Position numbers and translations under genes: made by a program | Assembly (NCBI GenBank): GCA_902467875.1 | Contig: CABQWP010000001.1 | Span: 1 to 64,000 of the forward strand | DNA: 64,000 bases | From: an uncultured Collinsella sp. | GTDB taxonomy: Bacteria; Actinomycetota; Coriobacteriia; Coriobacteriales; Coriobacteriaceae | Direction of reading: 5' to 3' | The notes under the pieces: model-generated | The model's database searches: none | Told to the model about the DNA's origin: nothing | What the model saw: only the letters and a program-made list of their open reading frames with translations | Shown here: positions 34,113 to 44,680 of the stretch, one piece after another | Layout: every line of letters begins with the position of its first letter | How positions within the stretch are numbered: the first letter of the stretch is position 1

Positions 34113-35116
34113 TGTTGTCCGCTCGCGAGCTCGCGCGTATTTTTTTCGCGGGCGGGTCGGACGAGGCTCGCATCGTTGCTGCCGATGCGTTTGATAAGTG
34201 TGAGCACCTGGGTGCTGCCTCGATCGCCATTGGCGTGTTCGACGGCGTTCACCGTGGACACCAGGAACTCATCGAAGCGCTTGTCCGTGATGCCCGCGTC
34301 CATGGCTGCAAGGCCGTCGTAGTTACCTTCGATCCGGACCCGGACGTCGTGGTGAGCCCTTCGCCCGCTCAAAAATTGATGACGACGGCCGACCGTCTGC
34401 ATACCCTGGCTCAAACCGGGATCGATGCGGTGGTGGCCGTTCCCTTTACGCCTGAGGTTGCGGCGCTTGACCATGTTGATTTTCTCTCGCTGGTGTCGCG
34501 TCTGGTCGACATTCGATCGATTCGCGTTGGCAGTGACTTTAGGCTGGGTCGTGGCGGGGCTTCTGGTGTTGCCGAGATGCGCGCCTGGGGTTCCGAGCAC
34601 GGCGTTGACGTGTATGGTCACGACCTGCTTTGCGAGGGCGGTGAGGCCATTTGCGCCACCCGCATTCGTCATGAGCTGGGACAGGGCCATGTGGAGCTGG
34701 CTGCTGAGTTGCTCGGCCGCCCGTATATGGTGCGCGGCGGTGTTATTCGCGGCCGTCACGAGGGTTCTGGCATGGGCTTTCCCACGGCAAACCTGCAAGT
34801 TCCCGACGGCATTCAGGTGCCTGCCGATGGCGTGTATGAGGGCCTGGTGCTCGTCGATGACACCGTGTGGCCCGCTGCTGTTAACGTCGGACTGCCGCCG
34901 ACGTATGCCGACGATGCGGCATCTGCGCATCTCGAGGCTAACTTAATTGGTTATATGGGCGACCTGTATGGCGCTTCCGTTTCGCTGGCGTTTACGCGCT
35001 GGCTGCGTCCCTCGCGTGTGTTCGATTCGCTGGATGAGTTGATTGCGATCGTCGAGGGTAATATCGAGGACATTCGTCACAACTTGGGTGAGCAGGGGGT
35101 GAGCATCCGTGATTAG
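34109..35116 (+). CDS. ribF: Riboflavin kinase / FAD synthetase
   Basis: A 335-residue bifunctional enzyme that makes FMN and FAD. The N-terminal nucleotidyltransferase domain has IGVFDGVHRGHQELI (HxGH-like motif) and IRVGSDFRLGRGG; the C-terminal flavokinase domain has GVIRGRHEGSGMGFPTANLQ and the NVGLPPTYADD block. The start is ATG 34109 or the adjacent ATG 34112. The end overlaps dnaG by 8 bases. Confidence 0.94.
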   Translation: MMLSARELARIFFAGGSDEARIVAADAFDKCEHLGAASIAIGVFDGVHRGHQELIEALVRDARVHGCKAVVVTFDPDPDVVVSPSPAQKLMTTADRLHTLAQTGIDAVVAVPFTPEVAALDHVDFLSLVSRLVDIRSIRVGSDFRLGRGGASGVAEMRAWGSEHGVDVYGHDLLCEGGEAICATRIRHELGQGHVELAAELLGRPYMVRGGVIRGRHEGSGMGFPTANLQVPDGIQVPADGVYEGLVLVDDTVWPAAVNVGLPPTYADDAASAHLEANLIGYMGDLYGASVSLAFTRWLRPSRVFDSLDELIAIVEGNIEDIRHNLGEQGVSIRD

Positions 35117-37217
35117 CGATGAGGAGAAAGACCAGGTACGCGCTGCGTCCGACCTAGTCGCCATCGTGCAGGAAACGGTTGAACTCAAGCCCCGCGGCCA
35201 CGAGTTTTGGGGTTGCTGCCCCTTTCATGGCGAAAAGACGCCGTCATTCCACATTATCCCTGCCACGCAGGTGTGGCATTGCTTTGGCTGCGGCGAGGGT
35301 GGCGACGTCTTCACCTATATCATGAAGCGCGAGAACCTGAGCTTTCCCGAGTCAATCCGTTATTTGGCCGATCGCGCGGGTATTGAGCTGCATGACACCG
35401 GAGATCGCCGCGAGCGCGGTACCAAGCGTGCCCGCATCTACGATCTGTGCGCCGAGACCGCCCAGTTCTACCACACCATGCTTATGCGCGGTAAGGACGG
35501 CCGTCCGCGCGAGTACTTTGCCAGCCGCGGCATGGGTGGTGACGTCTGCCGCCGCTACTGCCTGGGTTTTGCGCCGGGCCGCAATATGCTGGTGTCGCAC
35601 CTGTCTCAGGCGGGCTTTACCCCGCAGGAGATGATCGACGCCAATGTTGCTGTGAGCCGCGGGCGAGGGCAGCTTGCCGACCGCTTCTACGACCGCGTAA
35701 TGTTTCCCATCTTTGACGAGCAGGGTCACAACATTGCCTTTGGCGGTCGCATCATGGGTGACGGCCAGCCTAAGTATCTCAACACCGCCGAGACGAGCGT
35801 GTTTCACAAAAAGCGAAACCTCTACGGCTTTAATTGGGCCAAGGAGTTTATCGTCGCGCAGGATACCGCCATTGTGGTGGAGGGCTATACCGACTGCATC
35901 GCCTGCTGGGAGGCGGGGATTAAAAACGTTGTCGCCACGCTGGGCACCGCGCTCACGGAGCATCACGTCAAGACGCTCACTCGCTTTGCCAAGCGCATCG
36001 TGTATATGTTTGACGGCGATGCCGCCGGTCAAAAGGCCGCTCGTCGCGCGATTCAGTTTATCGAGCAGGATTCGATGGACCTGCGCTGCGTGGTGCTGCC
36101 CGACGGCAACGATCCTATGGAGTTTATTACGGCACATGGTGGTCAGGAGCTGCAGACGCGCATCGACGCTGCCGAGCCGCTCATGGACTTCGTGTACCGT
36201 TCGCTGCAGGAGTCGAGCGACATCACTACGCCAGGCGGTCGCGCCAAGGCGCTGGAAGATGCGCTGACGCTTATCTATCCGCTGCGCGATAGCTATATGA
36301 TCGACACGTACTTTATCCAGATCGCCGATCTGCTGGGTTTGGATTTGGAGACGGTGCGCGCGAGTTCGGGTCGCGTGTTTCGCGATGTCGCCAAGCGCGA
36401 AGATGCGGAACGACGTCGTGAGCAGAACTATGAACGCCAGCGGGCACAGGCTGAGCGGTCCAGCGGGACGGGCAGCCGGGCGTCGAGTTCTCGCGACGCC
36501 GGTCGTGGTGCTTGGGCGTCGGGCGCGACGCCGGCAGTAGCGGCACTGGTCGAAGAAACGCCGTACGACTACGTCCCGCTCGATGCCTACGGTGCCACGC
36601 CCGTGGAGGTCGTCGACGATCTGCCGCCAATCGATGTGTCTGATGATATGGGCGCTGTGCCTGTGGCTGATGGTTCGGGCGCACCGGCTGCGGCGGCGCC
36701 GATGGTTCTTACCGATCTAGAGCGCAAGTCCTTGGCAGGGGAGCGCGAGCTGTTGACGATGCTCACGAGCTACCCCGACTTGTTCCGCACGTATGCCGAC
36801 CGCATCTGCTCCATCGAGTGGGTTGACCCACGTCACGAGTCCATCGCATGGGCCGTTCTGGCAACGCCGCCGGGAACCGATCCTGCAGCCTGCATGGATG
36901 CGGCACGCTCGGTGTGTCCCGAGGCGGCAACGCTTGTGAGTGCCGGGCGCATCTCGGCGACGAGCAAGCACCCTACCGAGACGAACATCGTGTTTATGCT
37001 CGATACGCTCGAGCTCTACACCATCAAGCGCCGCATGCGTGCCGCACAGGCCAAGCTGCGCCAGGACCGTTCGCTCGATGATGAGGCCCGTCGCGCGCTG
37101 ACCGTGCAGGCCGCGCAGGATTCGCAGCGTCAACGCGAACTGCAAAAGTCGATCGGCGGCGTGGCGGACCCGTTTCGCTTGATCGGCCTGGAGGCCGCGG
37201 GCACCGAACAAGCCTAG
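35109..37217 (+). CDS. dnaG: DNA primase
   Basis: A 702-residue primase starting at GTG 35109. The zinc-binding domain has CCPFHGEKTPSF and WHCFGCGEGGDVF (about 36-68). The catalytic core carries the TOPRIM glutamate in VVEGYTDC and the acidic motif YMFDGDAAGQKAA. A disordered Arg/Ser/Ala/Pro-rich linker (about 440-540) separates the C-terminal helicase-binding domain, making the protein longer than most (about 600). It is followed by rpoD, the old macromolecular-synthesis order. Confidence 0.95.
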   Translation: MISDEEKDQVRAASDLVAIVQETVELKPRGHEFWGCCPFHGEKTPSFHIIPATQVWHCFGCGEGGDVFTYIMKRENLSFPESIRYLADRAGIELHDTGDRRERGTKRARIYDLCAETAQFYHTMLMRGKDGRPREYFASRGMGGDVCRRYCLGFAPGRNMLVSHLSQAGFTPQEMIDANVAVSRGRGQLADRFYDRVMFPIFDEQGHNIAFGGRIMGDGQPKYLNTAETSVFHKKRNLYGFNWAKEFIVAQDTAIVVEGYTDCIACWEAGIKNVVATLGTALTEHHVKTLTRFAKRIVYMFDGDAAGQKAARRAIQFIEQDSMDLRCVVLPDGNDPMEFITAHGGQELQTRIDAAEPLMDFVYRSLQESSDITTPGGRAKALEDALTLIYPLRDSYMIDTYFIQIADLLGLDLETVRASSGRVFRDVAKREDAERRREQNYERQRAQAERSSGTGSRASSSRDAGRGAWASGATPAVAALVEETPYDYVPLDAYGATPVEVVDDLPPIDVSDDMGAVPVADGSGAPAAAAPMVLTDLERKSLAGERELLTMLTSYPDLFRTYADRICSIEWVDPRHESIAWAVLATPPGTDPAACMDAARSVCPEAATLVSAGRISATSKHPTETNIVFMLDTLELYTIKRRMRAAQAKLRQDRSLDDEARRALTVQAAQDSQRQRELQKSIGGVADPFRLIGLEAAGTEQA

Positions 37218-37327
37218 ATGTTGTGGTCAACCAGCGTATTCTCGCCTATATCCAGTCCTCTTTTTGGGTATAGACGTCAATGTGTGTGCTAAAGTATTGA
37301 GTCCTGTGGACTATGAAGGGAGAATCT

Positions 37328-38677
<1,350 letters not shown>

Positions 38678-38693
38678 CCTCGCAAGCAAGAAT

Positions 38694-38726
38694 CGCCCTC
38701 AAGCACATCCGCTTGAGGGCGCTTTC
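38694..38726 (+). terminator. Terminator of the dnaG–rpoD operon
   Basis: CGCCCTCAAGC (38694-38704) pairs perfectly with GCTTGAGGGCG (38711-38721), loop ACATCC, followed by CTTTC. Confidence 0.8.
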
Positions 38727-38735
38727 ATGTTGTCG

Positions 38736-38779
38736 TTGGGGACGTTCTTGAATGACTGGTCGTTTAAGAACGTCCCCAA
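38736..38779. repeat. GGGGAC-type inverted repeat
   Basis: TTGGGGACGTTCTT (38736-38749) and AAGAACGTCCCCAA (38766-38779) are exact reverse complements. The loop and the right flank both contain AATGACT. The GGGGAC start is shared with the inverted repeat at 59095. It sits between the rpoD terminator and the tRNA promoter. Confidence 0.7.
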
Positions 38780-38811
38780 TGACTAGGTCGGAAAAATTCT
38801 CAAAAAAGTTC

Positions 38812-38839
38812 TTGCCCTAAGCTGATTCGTCCGTATAAT
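38812..38839 (+). promoter_or_regulatory. Promoter of the tRNA-Asn pair
   Basis: TTGCCC at 38812-38817, a 16-base spacer and consensus TATAAT at 38834-38839, 30 bases before the first tRNA. Confidence 0.75.
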
Positions 38840-38869
38840 AAACTTCGTTGCTTGAGAGCACGCACCTTT

Positions 38870-38944
38870 TCCTCGGTAGCTCAATGGTAGAGCACGCGGC
38901 TGTTAACCGCGCTGTTGTAGGTTCGAGTCCTACCCGGGGAGCCA
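38870..38944 (+). tRNA. tRNA-Asn (GTT), first copy
   Basis: A complete cloverleaf: acceptor stem TCCTCGG with CCGGGGA, D-loop TAGCTCAATGGTAGAGCA, anticodon stem CGCGGC–GCCGCG-type with anticodon GTT at 38902-38904, T arm GTAGGTTCGAGTCCTAC, discriminator G and an encoded CCA. Confidence 0.97.
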
Positions 38945-38953
38945 GAATTTCTC

Positions 38954-38975
38954 AGCCCATTCCGCTGGGCTTTTT
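38954..38975 (+). terminator. Terminator between the two tRNA genes
   Basis: AGCCCA (38954-38959), loop TTCCGC, TGGGCT (38966-38971), then TTTT. Confidence 0.7.
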
Positions 38976-38978
38976 AAT

Positions 38979-39053
38979 TCCTCGGTAGCTCAATGGTAGA
39001 GCACGCGGCTGTTAACCGCGCTGTTGTAGGTTCGAGTCCTACCCGGGGAGCCA
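38979..39053 (+). tRNA. tRNA-Asn (GTT), second copy
   Basis: Identical over its full 75 bases, including CCA, to the copy at 38870-38944; anticodon GTT at 39011-39013. Because a terminator-like hairpin lies between the copies and no second promoter is obvious, expression of this copy probably depends on readthrough. Confidence 0.97.
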
Positions 39054-39059
39054 GGTTGT

Positions 39060-39088
39060 AAAACCCGTCGCTTATGCGGCGGGTTTTT
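39060..39088 (+). terminator. Terminator after the tRNA pair
   Basis: AAACCCGTCGC, loop TTAT, GCGGCGGGTTT with further T; 11-bp stem with one G·U pair and a six-T run. Confidence 0.9.
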
Positions 39089-39247
39089 TCATGCCGCGAT
39101 CGCCTGTGGCGAACGTTACCGTATCAACATTTCGTGTCGAGGATGTAATCGCGAACCCCGCCACCTCAACATGGCGCACTCGTTGTAAACTATTGGAATG
39201 ATTGCTCCCACGAGATGGTGCCGTGAGCACCAGATAAGGAGATTCTT

Positions 39248-39604
39248 GTGTCTGAGACCATTAACGGCAGCCTGAGCGTCTCGAACGACGTTATTGCCGA
39301 TATTGCCGGTTATGCCGCGATGACGTGCTATGGCGTCGTCGGTATGGCCGAACAGCTCCAGGGCGCCGAGAGCGTGCGCCTGCTTGCCGGTCAGCGCCTC
39401 CGCAAGGGCGTGCTTGTCTCCGCCGACGAGAACGGCCTTACGGTCGATCTTCACGTCGTGCTCGAGAACGGCGTCAACATGAAGTCCGTCTGCCACAATC
39501 TTTCGAGCTCTGTTGCCTTCACCCTGCAGGAGATCGCCCAGATCGATCCCGCCAGCCTTAAGATCGGCATCCACATCGACGCGCTCAAGAGCCGTCTGAA
39601 CTAG
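39248..39604 (+). CDS. Asp23/Gls24-family protein
   Basis: A 118-residue protein of the Asp23 (DUF322, YloU) family starting at GTG 39248 after AAGGAG. Typical blocks are GSLSVSNDVIADIAGYAAMTCYGVVGM and VDLHVVLENGVNMKSVCHNLSSSV. It stands directly before the DAK2-domain gene, the same pairing as yloU–yloV in Bacillus. In Firmicutes members affect the cell envelope or fatty-acid kinase function; the precise role is unknown. Confidence 0.88.
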   Translation: MSETINGSLSVSNDVIADIAGYAAMTCYGVVGMAEQLQGAESVRLLAGQRLRKGVLVSADENGLTVDLHVVLENGVNMKSVCHNLSSSVAFTLQEIAQIDPASLKIGIHIDALKSRLN

Positions 39605-39631
39605 CATCCGAAAACGGAGATTCAAATACCC

Positions 39632-41293
39632 ATGATTGCAAAGACCATTCGCACCTGTTTTCCGATCGCTGCGGCTGCCGTTTCCGACAAGGCCGAGGAG
39701 ATCAACAAGCTCAACGTCTTCCCCGTACCCGACGGCGACACCGGCACCAACATGTCGCTCACGCTCGCCTCGGTGACCAAGGAGCTCTCCGCCCTTCCCG
39801 CCGATGCCGATATGGAGGCCATCGCCGGCGCCATCACCCACGGCTCCCTGATGGGTGCCCGCGGCAACTCCGGCGTCATCACCTCGCAGATCCTGCGCGG
39901 CGTGGCCGAGGGTCTCGTCTCTGTCGACGAGCCCATTACGTCCGCCAACATCGCCTTCGCTTTCCGTCGCGCCGTCAAGGTCGCCTTTCAGGCCGTTCGC
40001 AAGCCCATCGAGGGCACGATCCTCACGGTGCTTCGCGATGTCTCGACCAAGGCCGATGAGTGCGAAAAGAAGAAGTTCTCGGCCGAGGACGCGCTCGACG
40101 CCATCGTCGTCGAGGCCTACCAGTCCGTCGCCCGCACGCCCGACCTGCTGCCCGTTCTGAAGGAGAACGGCGTGGTCGACTCCGGCGCCTTTGGCTTTGC
40201 CATCTTCCTGGAGAACTTTGTTGCCGCCGCGCTTGGCCGCAGCACCGTTGTCGAGGATTTCTCCGCCACGTTTGATTCTGCCGGCTCTGCCCGCGACGCG
40301 GCCCTTGGTCGCGTTGAGATCGAGGCCAACGACGACTGGGAGGGCTCGGAGTTCCGCTACTGCAACGAGTTTCTCTTTAAGGCCGACGCCCCGTTTGACG
40401 AGGACGAGTGCCTTAAGTTCCTGGGCTCCATGGGCGACTGCGAGCTGCTCGTGGGTGCCTACCCCGACTACAAGATCCACGTGCACTCCAACACCCCCAA
40501 CCTGGTGCTCGAGCACATGCTGCAGCTCGGTCAGATCTACGAGGTCTTTATTCACAACATGGAGATGGAGGCCCACGACCGTACCGCCAAGATTCATGAG
40601 GATCAGGAGAAGGCCGCCGAGCCCGCCAAGGCGTTGGGCTTTGTCGCCGTTGCCGCTGGTTCGGGCGAGGCCGACATCCTCAAGTCCCTCGGCGTTGACG
40701 TGATCGTCTCGGGTGGCCAGACCATGAACCCCTCGACCGCCGACCTGCTGGGCGCGGTGGACCAGGTCAACGCGACCTCGGTCATTATCCTGCCCAATAA
40801 CGGCAACATCCGCATGGCTGCCGAGGCCGCCGCCTCTGCCTGCACCGACAAGAAGGTCGCCGTCGTTCCCACCAAGACCGTCCCGCAGGCGTTCTCCGCG
40901 CTGTTCGCGGTCCTGCCCGATTCCGAGCTCGAGGACGCCGTTGCCGCCATGGTCGACGCCATCAGCGAGGTTCGCGATGGCGAGGTCACTCGTGCCGTGC
41001 GCGATTCCAGCGCCTCTGACGGCTCTCCGATTCACTCCGGTGATGTCATGGGTATCATTGCCGGCTCCATCGACGTGGTCGGCTCCGATGTGAAACAGGT
41101 CACGCTCGACTGCATCAACCGCATGCAGGAGGAAGAGGAGGGCGACGCGCTGACGATTCTGGCCGGCGAGGAGCTGTCCGATGAGGCCTTCCAGGAGATC
41201 GTCGACGCCATCGAGGAGGCTCAGCCCGACCTGGAGATCGACGCCCATCGTGGCGAGCAGCCGCTCTACCCCGTGATCTTCTCGATCGAGTAG
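39632..41293 (+). CDS. DAK2-domain fatty acid kinase FakA-like protein
   Basis: A 553-residue protein. The N-terminal DAK2 (dihydroxyacetone kinase-like) domain has LNVFPVPDGDTGTNMSLTL (ATP-magnesium site), THGSLMGARGNSGVITSQIL and a GVVDSGAFGFAIFLENF block. The C-terminal DegV-like/DUF1949-type part contains GSGEADILKSLGVDVIVSGGQTMNPST. FakA phosphorylates fatty acids bound to a FakB/DegV protein; no FakB gene is in this window. It precedes recG, as in Bacillus and other Gram-positives. Confidence 0.88.
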   Translation: MIAKTIRTCFPIAAAAVSDKAEEINKLNVFPVPDGDTGTNMSLTLASVTKELSALPADADMEAIAGAITHGSLMGARGNSGVITSQILRGVAEGLVSVDEPITSANIAFAFRRAVKVAFQAVRKPIEGTILTVLRDVSTKADECEKKKFSAEDALDAIVVEAYQSVARTPDLLPVLKENGVVDSGAFGFAIFLENFVAAALGRSTVVEDFSATFDSAGSARDAALGRVEIEANDDWEGSEFRYCNEFLFKADAPFDEDECLKFLGSMGDCELLVGAYPDYKIHVHSNTPNLVLEHMLQLGQIYEVFIHNMEMEAHDRTAKIHEDQEKAAEPAKALGFVAVAAGSGEADILKSLGVDVIVSGGQTMNPSTADLLGAVDQVNATSVIILPNNGNIRMAAEAAASACTDKKVAVVPTKTVPQAFSALFAVLPDSELEDAVAAMVDAISEVRDGEVTRAVRDSSASDGSPIHSGDVMGIIAGSIDVVGSDVKQVTLDCINRMQEEEEGDALTILAGEELSDEAFQEIVDAIEEAQPDLEIDAHRGEQPLYPVIFSIE

Positions 41294-41303
41294 GCATCTG
41301 CCC

Positions 41304-43481
41304 ATGTCCGAGCTGTGCTCCGTGCCGCGCGTCTCGGAGCGCTTTGCCCAGAGCAATGCGCTCGACGAGGATATCGCGCGACTCAAATATGTTTCGGGTA
41401 AACGTGAGGAGGCCCTTCGCCGTCTGGGAATTCGGACGGTGGGGGACCTCCTTCTCCATATCCCTCACCGATATCTCGACTTTACGCGCTCCTGGTCCAT
41501 TGAGATGGCTCCCATCGGTACCGTGTGCACGATTGTCGCCACGGTCGATCGTGTCGTCCAAAAGCAGCCCCGCCCGCGTATGCAGGTGACCGAGGTCTCG
41601 CTGGTGGACGAGACGGGCGTGCTGCAAGTCGCCTTTTTCCGTCAGCCCTGGATTGCCCAGCAGTTTAAGCAGGGCGACCGCCTGGCCGTGATGGGTAAGG
41701 TCGAGTTTGCCTACGGCTTTAAGCAGATGGCCTCGCCGCACTTTGAAAAGCTCGAGGACGGGCGTGCCGCGGGCACCATTCTGCCGGTCCATTACGTGAG
41801 CGATGGTGTGAGCCAGGCGTGGATGCGCCGCATCGTTAGCGGCGCGCTCGAGGCTGTCGGCAATCCCTTCGACCCGATTCCTGCGCGCTTACGCGTCAAG
41901 CGCCGCCTGATGAGCAATGCCCGTGCGTTGCGCTCGATCCACTTTCCTTCGAGTATGGCCGAGCGCGATATCGCGCGCCGGCGTCTTGCCTACGAGGAGT
42001 GTCTCTGCTTGCAGCTCGCACTGCGTCTGCGCAACGATGGCGGCTTGGTCGAGGTGGTTCCCTACGCCCACGTCGCGGGCGAGCACTTGGCCGCGCTTAG
42101 GCAGGCCCTGCCGTTTTTGCTGAGCGACGAGCAGGAGGCCGCGTTCCAAGACATTCTGCACGACATGTGCGATGGCGGGCGCGTGATGAACCGTCTGCTG
42201 CTGGGCGATGTCGGTACCGGCAAGACCGCCGTTGCCGCCTGCGCGCTGGCTGTGGCTGCCGATAGCGGCACGCAGGCCTGCGTTATGGCGCCCACGGGCG
42301 TGTTGGCGCGCCAATATGCCGATAAGACCGGCCCTCTGCTCTCGCAGGCCGGCATGTCCTGGGCGCTTCTGACGGGTGCCACGCCGGCCGCAGAGCGCGA
42401 GCGCATCCATGCACAGCTGGAATCGGGCGAGCTCGACGTCCTCTTTGGCACCCACGCGGTCCTTTCGGATGACGTTACGTTCAAGCATCTGTCGCTCGTG
42501 GTCATCGATGAGCAGCACCGGTTTGGCGTCGGCCAACGCAACGCCCTGCGCGCGAAGGGCCCCGGTGCCGATCTGCTCGTTATGACGGCAACGCCCATCC
42601 CGCGTACGCTGGCGCTTTCGGTCTACGGCGATCTGGATACGAGCATCATCCGCCACCGGCCTGTTCCGGGTGCCGGTGTGACGACGTGTGTTCTCACCGA
42701 GTCGAGCCGTGACCTCGCCTATGGAGTCATCCGCGAGGCACATGACAAGGGTCAGCAGGCCTACGTGATTTGCCCGCTCGTGGAGCCGAGTGACTCGGCC
42801 GATGAGCTGGAAGACGTGCCCGGTATTGCCCGCGACGATGAGGGCCGCGTAACCGTCCCCGTGCCGCTGCACGATACGGCGACCGAGCTCGATCGCCTGC
42901 GTTTGGCGTTGCCGGGTCTTGCCATCGAGCGCCTTCACGGCCGTATGCCAGCGGGGGAGAAGGACCAGGTTATCGATGCCTTTAAGCGTGGCGAGATTGA
43001 CGTGCTCGTCTCGACTACGGTGGTCGAGGTGGGCGTCGACGTGCCCAACGCCACCGTCATGGTCATCGAGAACGGCGAGCGCTTTGGTTTGGCTGCCCTG
43101 CACCAGCTGCGCGGTCGCGTGGGCCGTGGCAGCGTGTCGGGCACGTGCCTGGTCATGACACACTCCAAGGGCAACGGCGGCGCATCGGCGGCACAAGACC
43201 GTCTCCAGTCGCTCGAAAAGACCTCGGACGGCTTTACGCTCGCCCAGATGGACCTGCGCCTGCGCCATGAAGGCGAGATCCTGGGTTATCGCCAGCATGG
43301 TGGTGTGACCCTGCGCTTTGTCGACCTGGACGCCGACGAGGAGCTGATCGAGTGGGCCCATTTGGACGCGGTCGAGCTCTTGCGGTATGCTTGCAACCTT
43401 GACTCTGTGGCGACGCGTCCCTTGCGCGACGCGGTCGCCATGCGTTATCGACATATCTTTAAGGAGGTCAGCGGAGGATGA
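41304..43481 (+). CDS. recG: ATP-dependent DNA helicase RecG
   Basis: A 725-residue superfamily 2 helicase that reverses stalled forks. The wedge OB domain covers about 60-160 (IPHRYLDFTRSW onward). Helicase motifs: I LLGDVGTGKTAVAA, II VIDEQHRFGV (DEQH), III MTATPIPRTL, V STTVVEVGVDVPNATVMV, VI HQLRGRVGRG. The length fits the family. It ends overlapping rsmD. Confidence 0.95.
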   Translation: MSELCSVPRVSERFAQSNALDEDIARLKYVSGKREEALRRLGIRTVGDLLLHIPHRYLDFTRSWSIEMAPIGTVCTIVATVDRVVQKQPRPRMQVTEVSLVDETGVLQVAFFRQPWIAQQFKQGDRLAVMGKVEFAYGFKQMASPHFEKLEDGRAAGTILPVHYVSDGVSQAWMRRIVSGALEAVGNPFDPIPARLRVKRRLMSNARALRSIHFPSSMAERDIARRRLAYEECLCLQLALRLRNDGGLVEVVPYAHVAGEHLAALRQALPFLLSDEQEAAFQDILHDMCDGGRVMNRLLLGDVGTGKTAVAACALAVAADSGTQACVMAPTGVLARQYADKTGPLLSQAGMSWALLTGATPAAERERIHAQLESGELDVLFGTHAVLSDDVTFKHLSLVVIDEQHRFGVGQRNALRAKGPGADLLVMTATPIPRTLALSVYGDLDTSIIRHRPVPGAGVTTCVLTESSRDLAYGVIREAHDKGQQAYVICPLVEPSDSADELEDVPGIARDDEGRVTVPVPLHDTATELDRLRLALPGLAIERLHGRMPAGEKDQVIDAFKRGEIDVLVSTTVVEVGVDVPNATVMVIENGERFGLAALHQLRGRVGRGSVSGTCLVMTHSKGNGGASAAQDRLQSLEKTSDGFTLAQMDLRLRHEGEILGYRQHGGVTLRFVDLDADEELIEWAHLDAVELLRYACNLDSVATRPLRDAVAMRYRHIFKEVSGG

Positions 43482-44122
43482 GAATCATCGGCGGCGAATG
43501 GCGCGGTCGTAAGATCGAGGAGCCCCGTGGTCGCGATGTCACCCGCCCCACGACTGATCGCGTGCGCGAGGCGTGCGCATCTATGGTCATGTCGGCATTC
43601 GATTTCGATTTGGACGAGGTTCGTGTGTTGGACGCCTTTGGCGGCTCCGGTGCCTTAGGGTTAGAGATGCTCTCTCGTGGGGCCCGCTCGCTCACGACGT
43701 TTGAGATCGATCGCAACGCCGCGCGGCTCATTACCAAGAATATCGAGTCGCTCTGCCGTGACCGTGCGCGTTGGCGTGTCGTCACCGGCGATGTGCTGGC
43801 GAGCGCCTCACGCGGTCGTGTACCGGGCGGCCCCTTTGATCTGGTCCTGCTCGACCCGCCCTATGCTTTTGGTGCCGAGCCAGTCGAGGAACTGCTGCAG
43901 AATCTGGCCCAGCAGGGTCTGCTTGCGTCTGGCGCTTACGCCCTGTTTGAGCATGCCGCCGCCGATGCGGGCGCGCATCCGGCAGACTTTGAGACTGTAC
44001 GTGAGAAGCGCTACGGCATTACCTCGGTCGACCTGCTCCGTTGGGTCGGCGATAGCAAGGACGGCGGCACTGATGCTAACGAAAATGACGAGGCAGTATC
44101 CCCGGAGGACGCCCATGAGTGA
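43478..44122 (+). CDS. rsmD: 16S rRNA m2G966 methyltransferase RsmD
   Basis: A 214-residue SAM methyltransferase. It opens with MRIIGGEWRGRKIEEPRGRDVTRPT, the family N-terminus, has the SAM loop DAFGGSGALGLEMLSRG and the catalytic LLDPPYAF. The last 25 residues are an acidic tail. It overlaps recG and coaD, the usual order recG–rsmD–coaD. Confidence 0.94.
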   Translation: MRIIGGEWRGRKIEEPRGRDVTRPTTDRVREACASMVMSAFDFDLDEVRVLDAFGGSGALGLEMLSRGARSLTTFEIDRNAARLITKNIESLCRDRARWRVVTGDVLASASRGRVPGGPFDLVLLDPPYAFGAEPVEELLQNLAQQGLLASGAYALFEHAAADAGAHPADFETVREKRYGITSVDLLRWVGDSKDGGTDANENDEAVSPEDAHE

Positions 44123-44612
44123 CACGATTAATCGCGTGATCGTCCCGGGCACCTTCGATCCCATCACGTTTGGCCATATCGATGTGATCCGCCGCGCCCG
44201 CCGCATCTTTCCCAGCGTGATCGTCGCTGTTGCCGAGTCGCAGGGTAAAAACGGTGTGGGCACCACGTTTATGCTCGATGAGCGCGTGGCGCTGGCCCGC
44301 GAGGCGCTCGGTGATATCGACGGCGTCGAGGTCCTGCCCTTTACCGGCCTCTTGGTCGACTTCGCTCGTGAGCAGGGGGCGGGGGCCGTGGTCAAGGGTC
44401 TGCGCGCCATGACCGACTTTGAGTATGAGCTGCAGCAGGCCGACCTTAACTATCGCCTGGATAGCGAGCTGGAGTCCATCTTTGTCATGAGTGCGCCGCA
44501 GTACGGCTATATCTCGAGCTCGGTCGTTCGCCAGATCGCCTCGCTCGGCAGTGACGTATCGACGTTTGTCCCGTCCAACGTGGTCGAAGCGCTCAAACAT
44601 CGCTTTTCGTGA
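44115..44612 (+). CDS. coaD: Phosphopantetheine adenylyltransferase
   Basis: A 165-residue enzyme of coenzyme A synthesis. ATG 44115 is preceded by GGAGG and overlaps the rsmD stop. VPGTFDPITFGHIDVI holds the T/HxGH nucleotidyl-transfer motif, VKGLRAMTDFEYELQQADLN and ISSSVVRQIASLG are the other diagnostic blocks. Confidence 0.95.
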   Translation: MSDTINRVIVPGTFDPITFGHIDVIRRARRIFPSVIVAVAESQGKNGVGTTFMLDERVALAREALGDIDGVEVLPFTGLLVDFAREQGAGAVVKGLRAMTDFEYELQQADLNYRLDSELESIFVMSAPQYGYISSSVVRQIASLGSDVSTFVPSNVVEALKHRFS

Positions 44613-44680
44613 CGTTTCTTATTGCCTGGTGGCATGTGGTAAACTAGCACGATGATATGTTACCTATGAAAGGAGACCGG

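Noticed and set aside
35148..37217. A second primase-like or phage gene in the dnaG linker
   Set aside because: The low-complexity stretch at residues 440-540 is in frame with DnaG and joins its core and C-terminal domain.
39116..41386. 756-codon minus-strand frame opposite the DAK2 gene
   Set aside because: Shadow frame; the plus-strand genes have ribosome sites and clear families.
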